Assembly (NCBI GenBank): GCA_020247545.1
Contig: JADCIX010000059.1
Coordinates: 1 to 54,623, forward strand
Direction of reading: 5' to 3'
Source of the DNA: Rhodocyclaceae bacterium
Lineage (GTDB): Bacteria; Pseudomonadota; Gammaproteobacteria; Burkholderiales; Usitatibacteraceae
DNA: 54,623 bases
Of the stretch, positions 18,947-26,056 are shown in pieces. The translations under genes and the position numbers were made by a program. Under the pieces are notes generated by a model. It searched no databases. It was not told the DNA's origin and saw only the letters and a list, made by a program, of their open reading frames with translations. Positions within the stretch are counted from its first letter, which is position 1. Each line of letters starts with the position of its first letter.

Positions 18947-19555
18947 ATGAAACACTCACTTCTCGCATCCTTGATTGCCTCAACCCTGGTTGCCACCGCT
19001 GCCACCGCCAATACCGCATCGGTCGGACAGCCGGCGCCGGATTTCAGCCTTAACGACATCAACGGCAAAGCCGTAAGGCTTGCGGACTTCAAAGGTAAAC
19101 ACGTTGTTCTCGAGTGGCATAACCCCGCCTGTCCTTTCGTCGTCAAACACTACGATTCCCGCAATATGCAATCTCTGCAAAACAAATACGATGCAAAAGA
19201 TACCGTCTGGTTAACGGTCAACTCAACCAATCCGACGCATCAGGATTACATGAATAACGACAAGCTCAAGGGCTACATCGCGGACAAGAAAGCGGCGCCC
19301 GATAACTACATGGTAGATGCCGATGGCAAAGTGGGGCAGCTGTATGGGGCGAAAACCACGCCACACATGTACGTCATCAATCCCGCCGGGATGTTGGTTT
19401 ATGCAGGCGCGATCGACGACAAGCGTGGCACCAAACAAGAAGAGATCAAGACGGCGAAGAACTTTGTCGTAGCGGCGTTGGATGAATCCAAAGCGAACAA
19501 ACCCATAAGCACCGCCTCAACCACACCTTACGGCTGCAGCGTGAAGTACAAGTAA
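18947..19555 (+). CDS. Periplasmic redoxin (AhpC/TSA-like thioredoxin-fold protein)
   Basis: A 202-residue exported protein. The signal peptide runs to about residue 22 (hydrophobic core near LLASLIASTLVATAATA). The thioredoxin-fold domain begins VGQPAPDFSLNDINGKAV and has a single cysteine in the active-site position, Cys62 in HNPACPFVVKHY, instead of CXXC. A second cysteine, Cys197, lies in the C-terminal tail YGCSVKY, a pattern seen in this redoxin subgroup that may form the resolving partner. The product probably acts as a periplasmic peroxidase or thiol oxidoreductase; the substrate is unknown. It is a single-gene unit ending in a bidirectional terminator. Confidence 0.88.
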   Translation: MKHSLLASLIASTLVATAATANTASVGQPAPDFSLNDINGKAVRLADFKGKHVVLEWHNPACPFVVKHYDSRNMQSLQNKYDAKDTVWLTVNSTNPTHQDYMNNDKLKGYIADKKAAPDNYMVDADGKVGQLYGAKTTPHMYVINPAGMLVYAGAIDDKRGTKQEEIKTAKNFVVAALDESKANKPISTASTTPYGCSVKYK

Positions 19556-19575
19556 TCGGTTTCAAGCAAAAAAAA

Positions 19576-19599
19576 CCCACTTGAGAGTGGGCTTTTTTT
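19576..19599. terminator. Bidirectional terminator
   Basis: CCCACT (19576-19581) and AGTGGG (19586-19591) form the stem. T residues follow on the plus strand (19593-19599), and a run of A before the stem gives T residues on the minus strand. It serves both the redoxin gene and the convergent Crp/Fnr gene. Confidence 0.9.
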
Positions 19600-19602
19600 C
19601 AC

Positions 19603-20250
19603 CTAGTTCGGCATTCGATCATTTAGGATGGTGATGGACTTTCGTTCCACAGAAATGTAGCCGCCCTCTTCGAGATCCTTTAAGGTGCGATTCACCATTT
19701 CGCGCGACGCGCCTATCATGTTCGCAAGATCTTGTTGGGTGAAAGGCTCTCCGAAAACCCGTCTACCGTTGGACATGATCGCCAACTCAAGCAGCGTTCT
19801 TGATACCCGACTGGAAATGTCGTGTAGTGCAAGGTCACCGATTTTGCGGGTTGCAGCGCGCAGTCTGCGAGCGAGTGTCTCCATGACCCGTTGTGCAATG
19901 TCGGGAGAGGCTTCGATGGCTTTACGAAACGAGCGATACGAGAGTATCTGCAAGTGGCAACGCTCCATCGTTGCCACACTCGCACTGCGCGGCTCTTGAT
20001 CAAACAACGGCAACTCCCCAAAAAATTCGCCTGGGCCAAGAGTCTTGAGGATCACTTCTCGAGTGGGGTCGGTTGGATCCACCGAAAACACCTTCACCTG
20101 GCCGGTCAGAATCACGTAGAGCGAATCGCCAACCACACCCTCGCGCAAAACATATTCGCCTTTTTCATAAACCTTGAGCGCTAGATGCGCGCCGATGCTA
20201 GCGAGCTGCATCGGATTGAGATTGGTAAAGATCGGAATTGCGTTAAGCAT
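19603..20250 (-). CDS. Crp/Fnr-family transcriptional regulator
   Basis: A 215-residue regulator with a cyclic-nucleotide-binding domain (about residues 10-125; the signature GEFFGELPLFDQEPRSASV resembles the cAMP-binding loop of Crp) and a C-terminal helix-turn-helix (FTQQDLANMIGASREMVNRT, about 170-189). The Arg-Ser pair that contacts the cyclic nucleotide in Crp is present in EPRSAS, so cAMP or cGMP binding is possible. It is distinct from the other Crp/Fnr protein at 6081. It may end the leftward group beginning with the LytS/LytTR genes, or be transcribed alone from the 117-base gap upstream. Confidence 0.93.
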   Translation of the reverse strand: MLNAIPIFTNLNPMQLASIGAHLALKVYEKGEYVLREGVVGDSLYVILTGQVKVFSVDPTDPTREVILKTLGPGEFFGELPLFDQEPRSASVATMERCHLQILSYRSFRKAIEASPDIAQRVMETLARRLRAATRKIGDLALHDISSRVSRTLLELAIMSNGRRVFGEPFTQQDLANMIGASREMVNRTLKDLEEGGYISVERKSITILNDRMPN

Positions 20251-20367
20251 ATGTTCAGCGTAGGGAAGGCGAACGGTGATTAGACATACGAGCGAAAGAT
20301 CGCCGTCTAATATGACACAACTCGCCCTGCGAAGCGACTGGCCAAACTGCCTACCCCTCAGCGCGTG

Positions 20368-21009
20368 TCACCGAAGCTGGCCTGCAACCAATCGCTTGAT
20401 GATGTGTAACCGCATATGGAAGAAGTGGTCTGCGCCGGGCACCACTGTCACCGCCATATCCCTGCTCCGCGCCCAGTCCATTGAGCCCGCCAGCGGCACG
20501 GTCTCATCGTTTTCGCCATGAATCAACAGCGTTGAGGCGGGTGGACTGCCGCCGTTTTGTACGTTAGCCCAATGGGCGATACGTTGAAACGCCGGTGCCA
20601 CAAGCACCATCTCGTGGGCTGTTGCCCTTTCAGAGGCGGCTAATGTCACGGCGCCACCAAACGAGAATCCCGCCAGCCACAAGGGCAGAGTGTCGCTTGC
20701 CGCTGCGGCACGTGCGTGCGAGATAACACTCAGCATATCCTCAGTTTCGCCGCGACCTTCGTCGTGCACTCCCTCGGAATTACCCACGCCTCTAAAGTTG
20801 AAACGAAACACCGCAGCACCGGCGTCAAACATCGTACGGGCGATCGTCGTGACGACCTTGTTGTCCATCGTCCCGCCGAACAGCGGATGTGGATGGGCCA
20901 CGACGGCAATGGCGCGAGGCGCAATCTCCGAAGGCATGTAAGCTGCCACTTCGATACTCCCCGCCGGGCCGCGGAATACAGAACGAGCACTAGGGACCTG
21001 AGCCGCCAT
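20368..21009 (-). CDS. Alpha/beta hydrolase (dienelactone hydrolase-like)
   Basis: A 213-residue cytosolic serine hydrolase. The nucleophile elbow GFSFGG is near residue 116, the acid lies in HGENDETVP, and the catalytic His in GADHFF near the C-terminus. The early motif AHPHPLFGGTMDNKVV and FNFRGVGNSEG are typical of the small alpha/beta hydrolases often annotated as COG2945. The substrate is unknown. I chose the ATG at 21009; a TTG two codons upstream is also possible. It follows the ferredoxin gene by seven bases and is probably cotranscribed with it. Confidence 0.9.
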   Translation of the reverse strand: MAAQVPSARSVFRGPAGSIEVAAYMPSEIAPRAIAVVAHPHPLFGGTMDNKVVTTIARTMFDAGAAVFRFNFRGVGNSEGVHDEGRGETEDMLSVISHARAAAASDTLPLWLAGFSFGGAVTLAASERATAHEMVLVAPAFQRIAHWANVQNGGSPPASTLLIHGENDETVPLAGSMDWARSRDMAVTVVPGADHFFHMRLHIIKRLVAGQLR

Positions 21010-21016
21010 TGCCAAC

Positions 21017-21325
21017 CTAGATCTTTAAGCGTTCAACGACACGCCCGTTTTGTATGTGCTCGCTAATAATTTCATCAATGTCAGCGTTATCCACGTAGGT
21101 GTACCAGACGCCTTCAGGATAAACGACGAGCACCGGGCCTTCGTCACAACGATCTAGGCATCCCGCCGTGTTGATGCGTACTTTTCCCTCACCATTCAGG
21201 CCTAGCTCTTTGATACGTTTTTTTGCATAACCACGTACGTCTTCAGCACAGTGGTTGTTGCAACAGTTTTCTCCCGCCTGCCGTTGGTTTACACAAAAGA
21301 AGACGTGTTGCTTGAAATAACTCAT
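21017..21325 (-). CDS. Thioredoxin-like [2Fe-2S] ferredoxin
   Basis: A 102-residue cytosolic electron carrier. The pattern FFCVNQR...CCNNHC at the start and AGCLDRCDEGPVLVVYPEG in the second half is that of the thioredoxin-fold 2Fe-2S ferredoxins, with four cysteines for the cluster. I chose the ATG at 21325 because GGAG precedes it and its ATGA overlaps the stop of the VanZ gene, giving coupled translation. A longer frame upstream lies inside the VanZ gene. The redox partner is not evident. Confidence 0.9.
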   Translation of the reverse strand: MSYFKQHVFFCVNQRQAGENCCNNHCAEDVRGYAKKRIKELGLNGEGKVRINTAGCLDRCDEGPVLVVYPEGVWYTYVDNADIDEIISEHIQNGRVVERLKI

Positions 21326-22464
21326 GTCGACTCCGATTTCGTTGAGACAAACATGACCGCAAGCAACAACAGAGCCGCCAGCGGCCATACTTCGTTAATC
21401 CATCGAGTGAGGCTCGCAAAATTCGCGAGTTGCCCGTACGGCCAGCTGAAGAGTCGCAGGGCCTGATCAAGCGCTGCGTACACACTGGCTAGTTTCGCCA
21501 TCACGCCACCGGCAAAAACAAACATCGCCGCCCAAAATGCACGCCATCGATAACGCAGCGTTGAGAAGAACAGGTGCATCAATAACCCCGATGTTACCCC
21601 GATGACCGTTGCCGGCGACAGAGAGGAAACAAGTTGTGGCGTCTTTAGCAGCAACGACGCCATCGTCAGTTTGGCGGCAAAACCGATGGCCAAAATCACC
21701 ACGATGCGCGGAAGTGACGACCGGTTGGAATGTATCAATACGGAAACAAACATCGCGAACGCAGCAACGTTGAGCGCTATGCCAACCACTTGGGGAAGCA
21801 AGAACAGCGGGTCGTAGGGCGTTACGATACCGCCGGTTGTCAAGTCGACCGATGCAGTTTGCTCTGCAAGCATGCCCGCCTCAAAGAAGGGAATGGCCGG
21901 GTTTAACTGTGCGATCAACCAAAGCACAAGCAGCAGCACCCCCCAGTCGGTCAACTGCGCATCGGAGAAATGTTGGCGGCGCACCACCAATAACAAGTGG
22001 ATGACGCGCCGACCAAAGGATGCCAACATAAACACCGCACCCAACGCCGCGCCGGCGGTATTGGCCAGAAAATCGAGTGGCGACGATACACGACCAGGCA
22101 GAAACGCTTGTAGGAATTCCAGCGAGAAGGAGAGGACGAATCCGGCAGCAACAGCAATACCGACGATGAGCAACCATCGACGAATTTCACCGACAAAAGG
22201 CTTGAGCGGATGTTGTAGCTGTGCAGCAACCAGTGCGCCGAGCGGCGTGTACGCGGCGACATTGATTAATACATCAAAGTAGGTGATGTAGCGCGGCCAA
22301 TCAAAGAGGGTGATCCCGCGCGGCTGTTGCCAGCCAACAAATGGAGCGAGACTGGCGTAAACAAGAATCAGCACATACGCGAAAATCGCCCAGCCAACAA
22401 ATCTTGACGCGACCGTCTGATGCAGATCCAGATCAGCATCCATCGTGTTCGCCCTCGCGCTCAT
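21322..22464 (-). CDS. VanZ-family membrane protein
   Basis: A 380-residue inner-membrane protein with about nine or ten hydrophobic helices. The first half matches the VanZ-like family: a helix followed by the FDVLINVAAYTPLGAL and SLEFLQAFLPGRVSSPLDFLANTAGAALG stretches. The second half has further helices of unknown role. VanZ proteins are linked to teicoplanin resistance in Gram-positive bacteria, but in Gram-negatives the function is unknown. An internal ATG at 22443 has a better ribosome site (GAGGG) and may be the true start. It overlaps the ferredoxin gene by four bases. Confidence 0.85.
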   Translation of the reverse strand: MSARANTMDADLDLHQTVASRFVGWAIFAYVLILVYASLAPFVGWQQPRGITLFDWPRYITYFDVLINVAAYTPLGALVAAQLQHPLKPFVGEIRRWLLIVGIAVAAGFVLSFSLEFLQAFLPGRVSSPLDFLANTAGAALGAVFMLASFGRRVIHLLLVVRRQHFSDAQLTDWGVLLLVLWLIAQLNPAIPFFEAGMLAEQTASVDLTTGGIVTPYDPLFLLPQVVGIALNVAAFAMFVSVLIHSNRSSLPRIVVILAIGFAAKLTMASLLLKTPQLVSSLSPATVIGVTSGLLMHLFFSTLRYRWRAFWAAMFVFAGGVMAKLASVYAALDQALRLFSWPYGQLANFASLTRWINEVWPLAALLLLAVMFVSTKSEST

Positions 22465-22476
22465 CGACCGACCAGC

Positions 22477-22998
22477 TCAACTCACCTCAGCCAGCGTGTC
22501 ACGATATCGTTCGGCATTTTCGACGTAGTGCTGGGCGATCCAACGAAGCATTTTCACTTCATCGTCAGTCAGCTGCCTGACCACCCGACCGGGTGCGCCT
22601 AACACCAGGCTACGGTCGGGAATCACCTTCCCTTCGGAAATAAGGGTGCCGGCACCGATGAGACATTCACGTCCGATCACCGCATTGTTAAGCACAACGG
22701 CGCGGATACCGATTAACGAGCCTTCTTTTACGGTGCACCCATGCAACATCGCCATGTGCCCGACCGAAACATCTTTCTCCAGATGAAGCGTGACACCATC
22801 GTCGGTGTGTAACACCGCGCCGTCCTGAATATTGACGTTTTCGCCAAGTGTGATGGTGTTGTTGTCGCCCCGTATCGTCACACCCCACCAGACATTGGCA
22901 TTCTTCTCCATCACAACATCACCAATGATTGCCGCATTTGGTGCGATGTAGTTATTGCCTCTGAGTTGCGGGGCAGTCGTACCGAGTCGATAGATCAT
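22477..22998 (-). CDS. Gamma-carbonic anhydrase family hexapeptide protein (YrdA-like)
   Basis: A 173-residue left-handed beta-helix protein. Repeated six-residue turns are visible across residues 18-135 (for example NAAIIGDVVM, ANVWWGVTIRGD). Metal-binding histidines occur in AVLHTDDG and GHMAMLHG, as in gamma-carbonic anhydrases; the protein would be a trimer binding zinc or iron. Activity in this subgroup is often undetectable, so the role is uncertain. It is in a leftward series with the VanZ gene (12-base gap). Confidence 0.93.
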   Translation of the reverse strand: MIYRLGTTAPQLRGNNYIAPNAAIIGDVVMEKNANVWWGVTIRGDNNTITLGENVNIQDGAVLHTDDGVTLHLEKDVSVGHMAMLHGCTVKEGSLIGIRAVVLNNAVIGRECLIGAGTLISEGKVIPDRSLVLGAPGRVVRQLTDDEVKMLRWIAQHYVENAERYRDTLAEVS

Positions 22999-23061
22999 GT
23001 GGGCAGGCTATGGGAAAGGAAAACGTCATTTTCTCGCAAAGCCCGGCTTCATGCGACCGGG

Positions 23062-23832
23062 TCACATATTTCGGAATAAATGCATAAATGGCTGACTAAC
23101 GGTTACCGATCCAGTCCCAAATTTGAATTTGATGAGGCCCCTGCCAGTGTCATCGCGGGCAATAGATTTAATCGCCCTGAGATTAACAATCGTTGACCGA
23201 TGGACTTGCTTGAACTGGCCTTCATCAAGCTCGGCAATCAGTTCCTTTATTGGCTTCTTGATCAACGCCTCTCCTTCAGCGGTCATCAATACGGTGTACT
23301 TGTTGTCTGCCTGAAAACATGCAATATCATCGACCATGATGAGCCGGCTTTCACGGCCGGCGCTCGCCGTGATCCAAGTCAATGGCGTTCGTGGGGCCGC
23401 TAACTGTGCGCCACCTGCGAGCTGCCTGATAAGTTCTGCGACCTGAAGCGTGTTGCTGCCGACGCCGACGCGACTCTTCAAACGTCCTACCGTTTCAGCG
23501 AGCCGATCATTTGAAATAGGCTTCATCAGGTAATCCACGGCCCCTTGTTTAAAGGCGTCTATCGCGTATTGGTCATAAGCCGTGACAAACACAATCTGGG
23601 TACACGGCGATGTATCTGCAAGCGCAGCGGCAACATCCAAACCGGTGAGGCCCGGCATGCGAATATCGAGAAACGCCACATCTGGCTTGTGCGCTGCTAT
23701 TGACTCTAACGCCGTTGCCCCGTCCTCCGCTTCAGCAACTAAAACAAGTTCAGGCCAGACCTGCGCGAGCGCATTCACCAGATCCGTACGCAGGAGTTGT
23801 TCGTCTTCGGCGACCATTGCAGTGATGGGCAT
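23062..23832 (-). CDS. LytTR-family response regulator, copy 1
   Basis: A 256-residue regulator. The receiver domain has Asp56 in AFLDIRMPGLTG and a lysine near residue 106 (DYLMKPIS). The C-terminal LytTR domain (about residues 150-255) contains KYTVLMTAEGEALIKKPIKE and HRSTIVNLRAI, the usual signature. It lies 31 bases after the histidine kinase at 23864. It is clearly paralogous to the regulator at 25187: same length, same phospho-acceptor position and parallel motifs. Confidence 0.94.
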   Translation of the reverse strand: MPITAMVAEDEQLLRTDLVNALAQVWPELVLVAEAEDGATALESIAAHKPDVAFLDIRMPGLTGLDVAAALADTSPCTQIVFVTAYDQYAIDAFKQGAVDYLMKPISNDRLAETVGRLKSRVGVGSNTLQVAELIRQLAGGAQLAAPRTPLTWITASAGRESRLIMVDDIACFQADNKYTVLMTAEGEALIKKPIKELIAELDEGQFKQVHRSTIVNLRAIKSIARDDTGRGLIKFKFGTGSVTVSQPFMHLFRNM

Positions 23833-23863
23833 TTTTGTTCTTTCTCTTGAGATCGGCAGATGT

Positions 23864-25057
23864 TTAAGTCACTAGCGGAATTGAGATGATTGCGGTGACA
23901 CCGCCACTTGGACTCGATTGCAGTGCAAACGTCGCACGTTCGCCGTAACCGATTCGCAGTCGTTCTTGCACATTACGCAGGCCGATACCGGTACCGCCAC
24001 TATCGGCGACGAAGCCTTGGCCGTTGTCAACCACACGAACTAGCAGCTGCTTATGGGTAACTTCGGCCGTCACTTCAACCATGCCACCGCTAGGCTTCGG
24101 TTCGAGCCCGTGTTTAATCGCGTTCTCAACCAGCGTCTGCAACATGAGTGGGGCAAATGTGTGGCTCCTCACCGACTTTTCGATATCAATCCGATACTGG
24201 AGACGGCTGCCCATTCTAATTTTCATTATTTCCAGATATGACACAACACGATCGACCTCATGTCCCAACGTCGATTGAGCCTCCGCGTCTTGCAGCAGCG
24301 ATGCTCGCAGGAACACGATCAAGTGACCCAGCATAACCTCGGCGCGTTTCGGATCTGTACGTGTCAACGACTGCGCATTAGACAACGTGTTGTATAGAAA
24401 ATGTGGCTCGATTTGCGACTGCAATGCGTTCAACTTCGCAACCGTCAGCGCGCGCTGCATTTCGGCGCGTTCTGCCAACTCCTTCGCTTCATCCAGACGA
24501 AGCCGTAACGCTGCGTAGATGTGCGCAGAAACACTTGAAATATTCTTCCTGTTCTTCCCGAAATCCAGAGCTGCAAATAGTGGTTCTGGCTGACTCACAA
24601 TCGAGGCCCGTGACGACGCTTCGCCAGCCGCGTCAATCTTGACCCGAAGTTTTTCCCCTGGTGCGCCGAACCCCAAATATGCCGCCCCGCCGCCACCGGT
24701 GATTCCCTCGATGTAGCCAGTAGCAGGATCGGATTTTGTGGCGAAGAATCCTGGCAGCGCGTTCAGTGCGTCGGTGCACAAATGGAATGCGTCTGCCGCA
24801 TCCACGGGCAACTCGATGGTTGCCTCCTGTCGCACGTTTGCATCGCTGAAGGTGAAGCCTGGATTTCTGCGACGCATGGCGCGCCGGTAGAGTAGCGCGG
24901 CACCCGCCATAAACAAAACGCCGAACAAAAGACCGCAGAAGACGCCGATCCAAACCGACCCAGTGGAGGCACCCATGCCAGCCCCCACCCCCAACGCGGG
25001 TCCGAGCCCGACCGCAAACACAAAATTGATCCAAAACCGCCAGGGCAGGGAATTCAT
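23864..25057 (-). CDS. LytS-type sensor histidine kinase, copy 1
   Basis: A 397-residue membrane kinase of the LytS/YehU class. Two N-terminal helices (about 10-30 and 35-57) are followed by a cytosolic region of about 120 residues with no domain I recognise. The His_kinase motif QSQIEPHFLYNTL places the phospho-acceptor at His219. The ATP-binding domain has the N-box LVENAIKHGLEP, DNGQGF and GTGIGLRNVQERL. It is paired with the LytTR regulator just downstream and is a paralogue of the kinase at 26057, which has extra domains. Confidence 0.93.
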   Translation of the reverse strand: MNSLPWRFWINFVFAVGLGPALGVGAGMGASTGSVWIGVFCGLLFGVLFMAGAALLYRRAMRRRNPGFTFSDANVRQEATIELPVDAADAFHLCTDALNALPGFFATKSDPATGYIEGITGGGGAAYLGFGAPGEKLRVKIDAAGEASSRASIVSQPEPLFAALDFGKNRKNISSVSAHIYAALRLRLDEAKELAERAEMQRALTVAKLNALQSQIEPHFLYNTLSNAQSLTRTDPKRAEVMLGHLIVFLRASLLQDAEAQSTLGHEVDRVVSYLEIMKIRMGSRLQYRIDIEKSVRSHTFAPLMLQTLVENAIKHGLEPKPSGGMVEVTAEVTHKQLLVRVVDNGQGFVADSGGTGIGLRNVQERLRIGYGERATFALQSSPSGGVTAIISIPLVT

Positions 25058-25186
25058 GAAATCGCTCCGATGAAAGAAGCCTCAATTCTGCGGGAGCATA
25101 AAGCGACTAGCGCGATTTCAACGACAAAGCCAAGTTTCTAGCGATGAAATTGGCAAAAGTGGGGGTCTGAGTCTGGCTCAGACAGC

Positions 25187-25957
25187 TTACATCTGTTTAA
25201 AAAGATGCGAAAACGGACGCGAAACGGTCAGATTTTCTTTTCGGCCCTTCACCTTCACCGTGGCTTGTCCGCGGAAATCCCGTGTGACCGCATCAATCGC
25301 CGCGGCCTGCACGATGGTAGAGCGATGGATTTGCCAGAACTTGTCCAGATCGATACCCGTTAAAATATCTTTGATGGGCGTCTTGATTAATGCGTCAAAC
25401 TCCTTGGTCGCGACGAGTGTGTATTTTTCATCGGACTGAAAGAACAACACCTCATCTATCGGGATCAATCGGAGAGCCGAGCCGATATTCGCCTTGATCC
25501 ACTTCAACTTCTCCGCCGTGGGGTTGAATTTTGCAGCCAGTTGCTGCATCAGCGAGTCGAGATTCTGTGGCTGTACAGGAACCGCACTTAAACGCTCCTT
25601 GAGGCGCTCAACCGCGGCTTGGAGACGATCATCCGAATACGGCTTCAGCACATAGTCGATGGCACCGGTATTAAATGCGTCGATCGCATATTGGTCAAAC
25701 GCCGTTACAAAAACGATGTGGCACTTCAGCGTCTTGTTTGCCGCGAGGCTTCGTGCCACTTCAATACCCGTCATCTCCGGCATCTGAATATCTAGGAACG
25801 CCAGCTGCGGCTGATGTTCTGCGATCGCCTCAAGCGCTGCCTCGCCGTCACCAACGTCCGCGACAATTGTTAGGTCCGGCCACAACTTGGCGAGCTTGGT
25901 CTTTAGTTGTGCGCGGAGAATTGGTTCGTCCTCGGCGATGATTGCTGTTAAGTTCAT
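25187..25957 (-). CDS. LytTR-family response regulator, copy 2
   Basis: A 256-residue paralogue of the regulator at 23062. The receiver has Asp56 in AFLDIQMPEMTG and KPYSDDRL near residue 107. The LytTR DNA-binding domain (about 150-255) includes KYTLVATKEFDALIKTPIKD and HRSTIVQAAAI. It lies 99 bases after the large histidine kinase. The end VSRPFSHLFKQM mirrors VSQPFMHLFRNM of copy 1, which supports a tandem duplication. Confidence 0.94.
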   Translation of the reverse strand: MNLTAIIAEDEPILRAQLKTKLAKLWPDLTIVADVGDGEAALEAIAEHQPQLAFLDIQMPEMTGIEVARSLAANKTLKCHIVFVTAFDQYAIDAFNTGAIDYVLKPYSDDRLQAAVERLKERLSAVPVQPQNLDSLMQQLAAKFNPTAEKLKWIKANIGSALRLIPIDEVLFFQSDEKYTLVATKEFDALIKTPIKDILTGIDLDKFWQIHRSTIVQAAAIDAVTRDFRGQATVKVKGRKENLTVSRPFSHLFKQM

Positions 25958-26056
25958 GTCGGCTATTCAGAAGTTGGTTGACTCAAGAAAAACTCACGCG
26001 ATCCCTGCATGTCTCTTGCGCTCGGCGGCGCTCCACTTGCTACCGACTCGATTACA

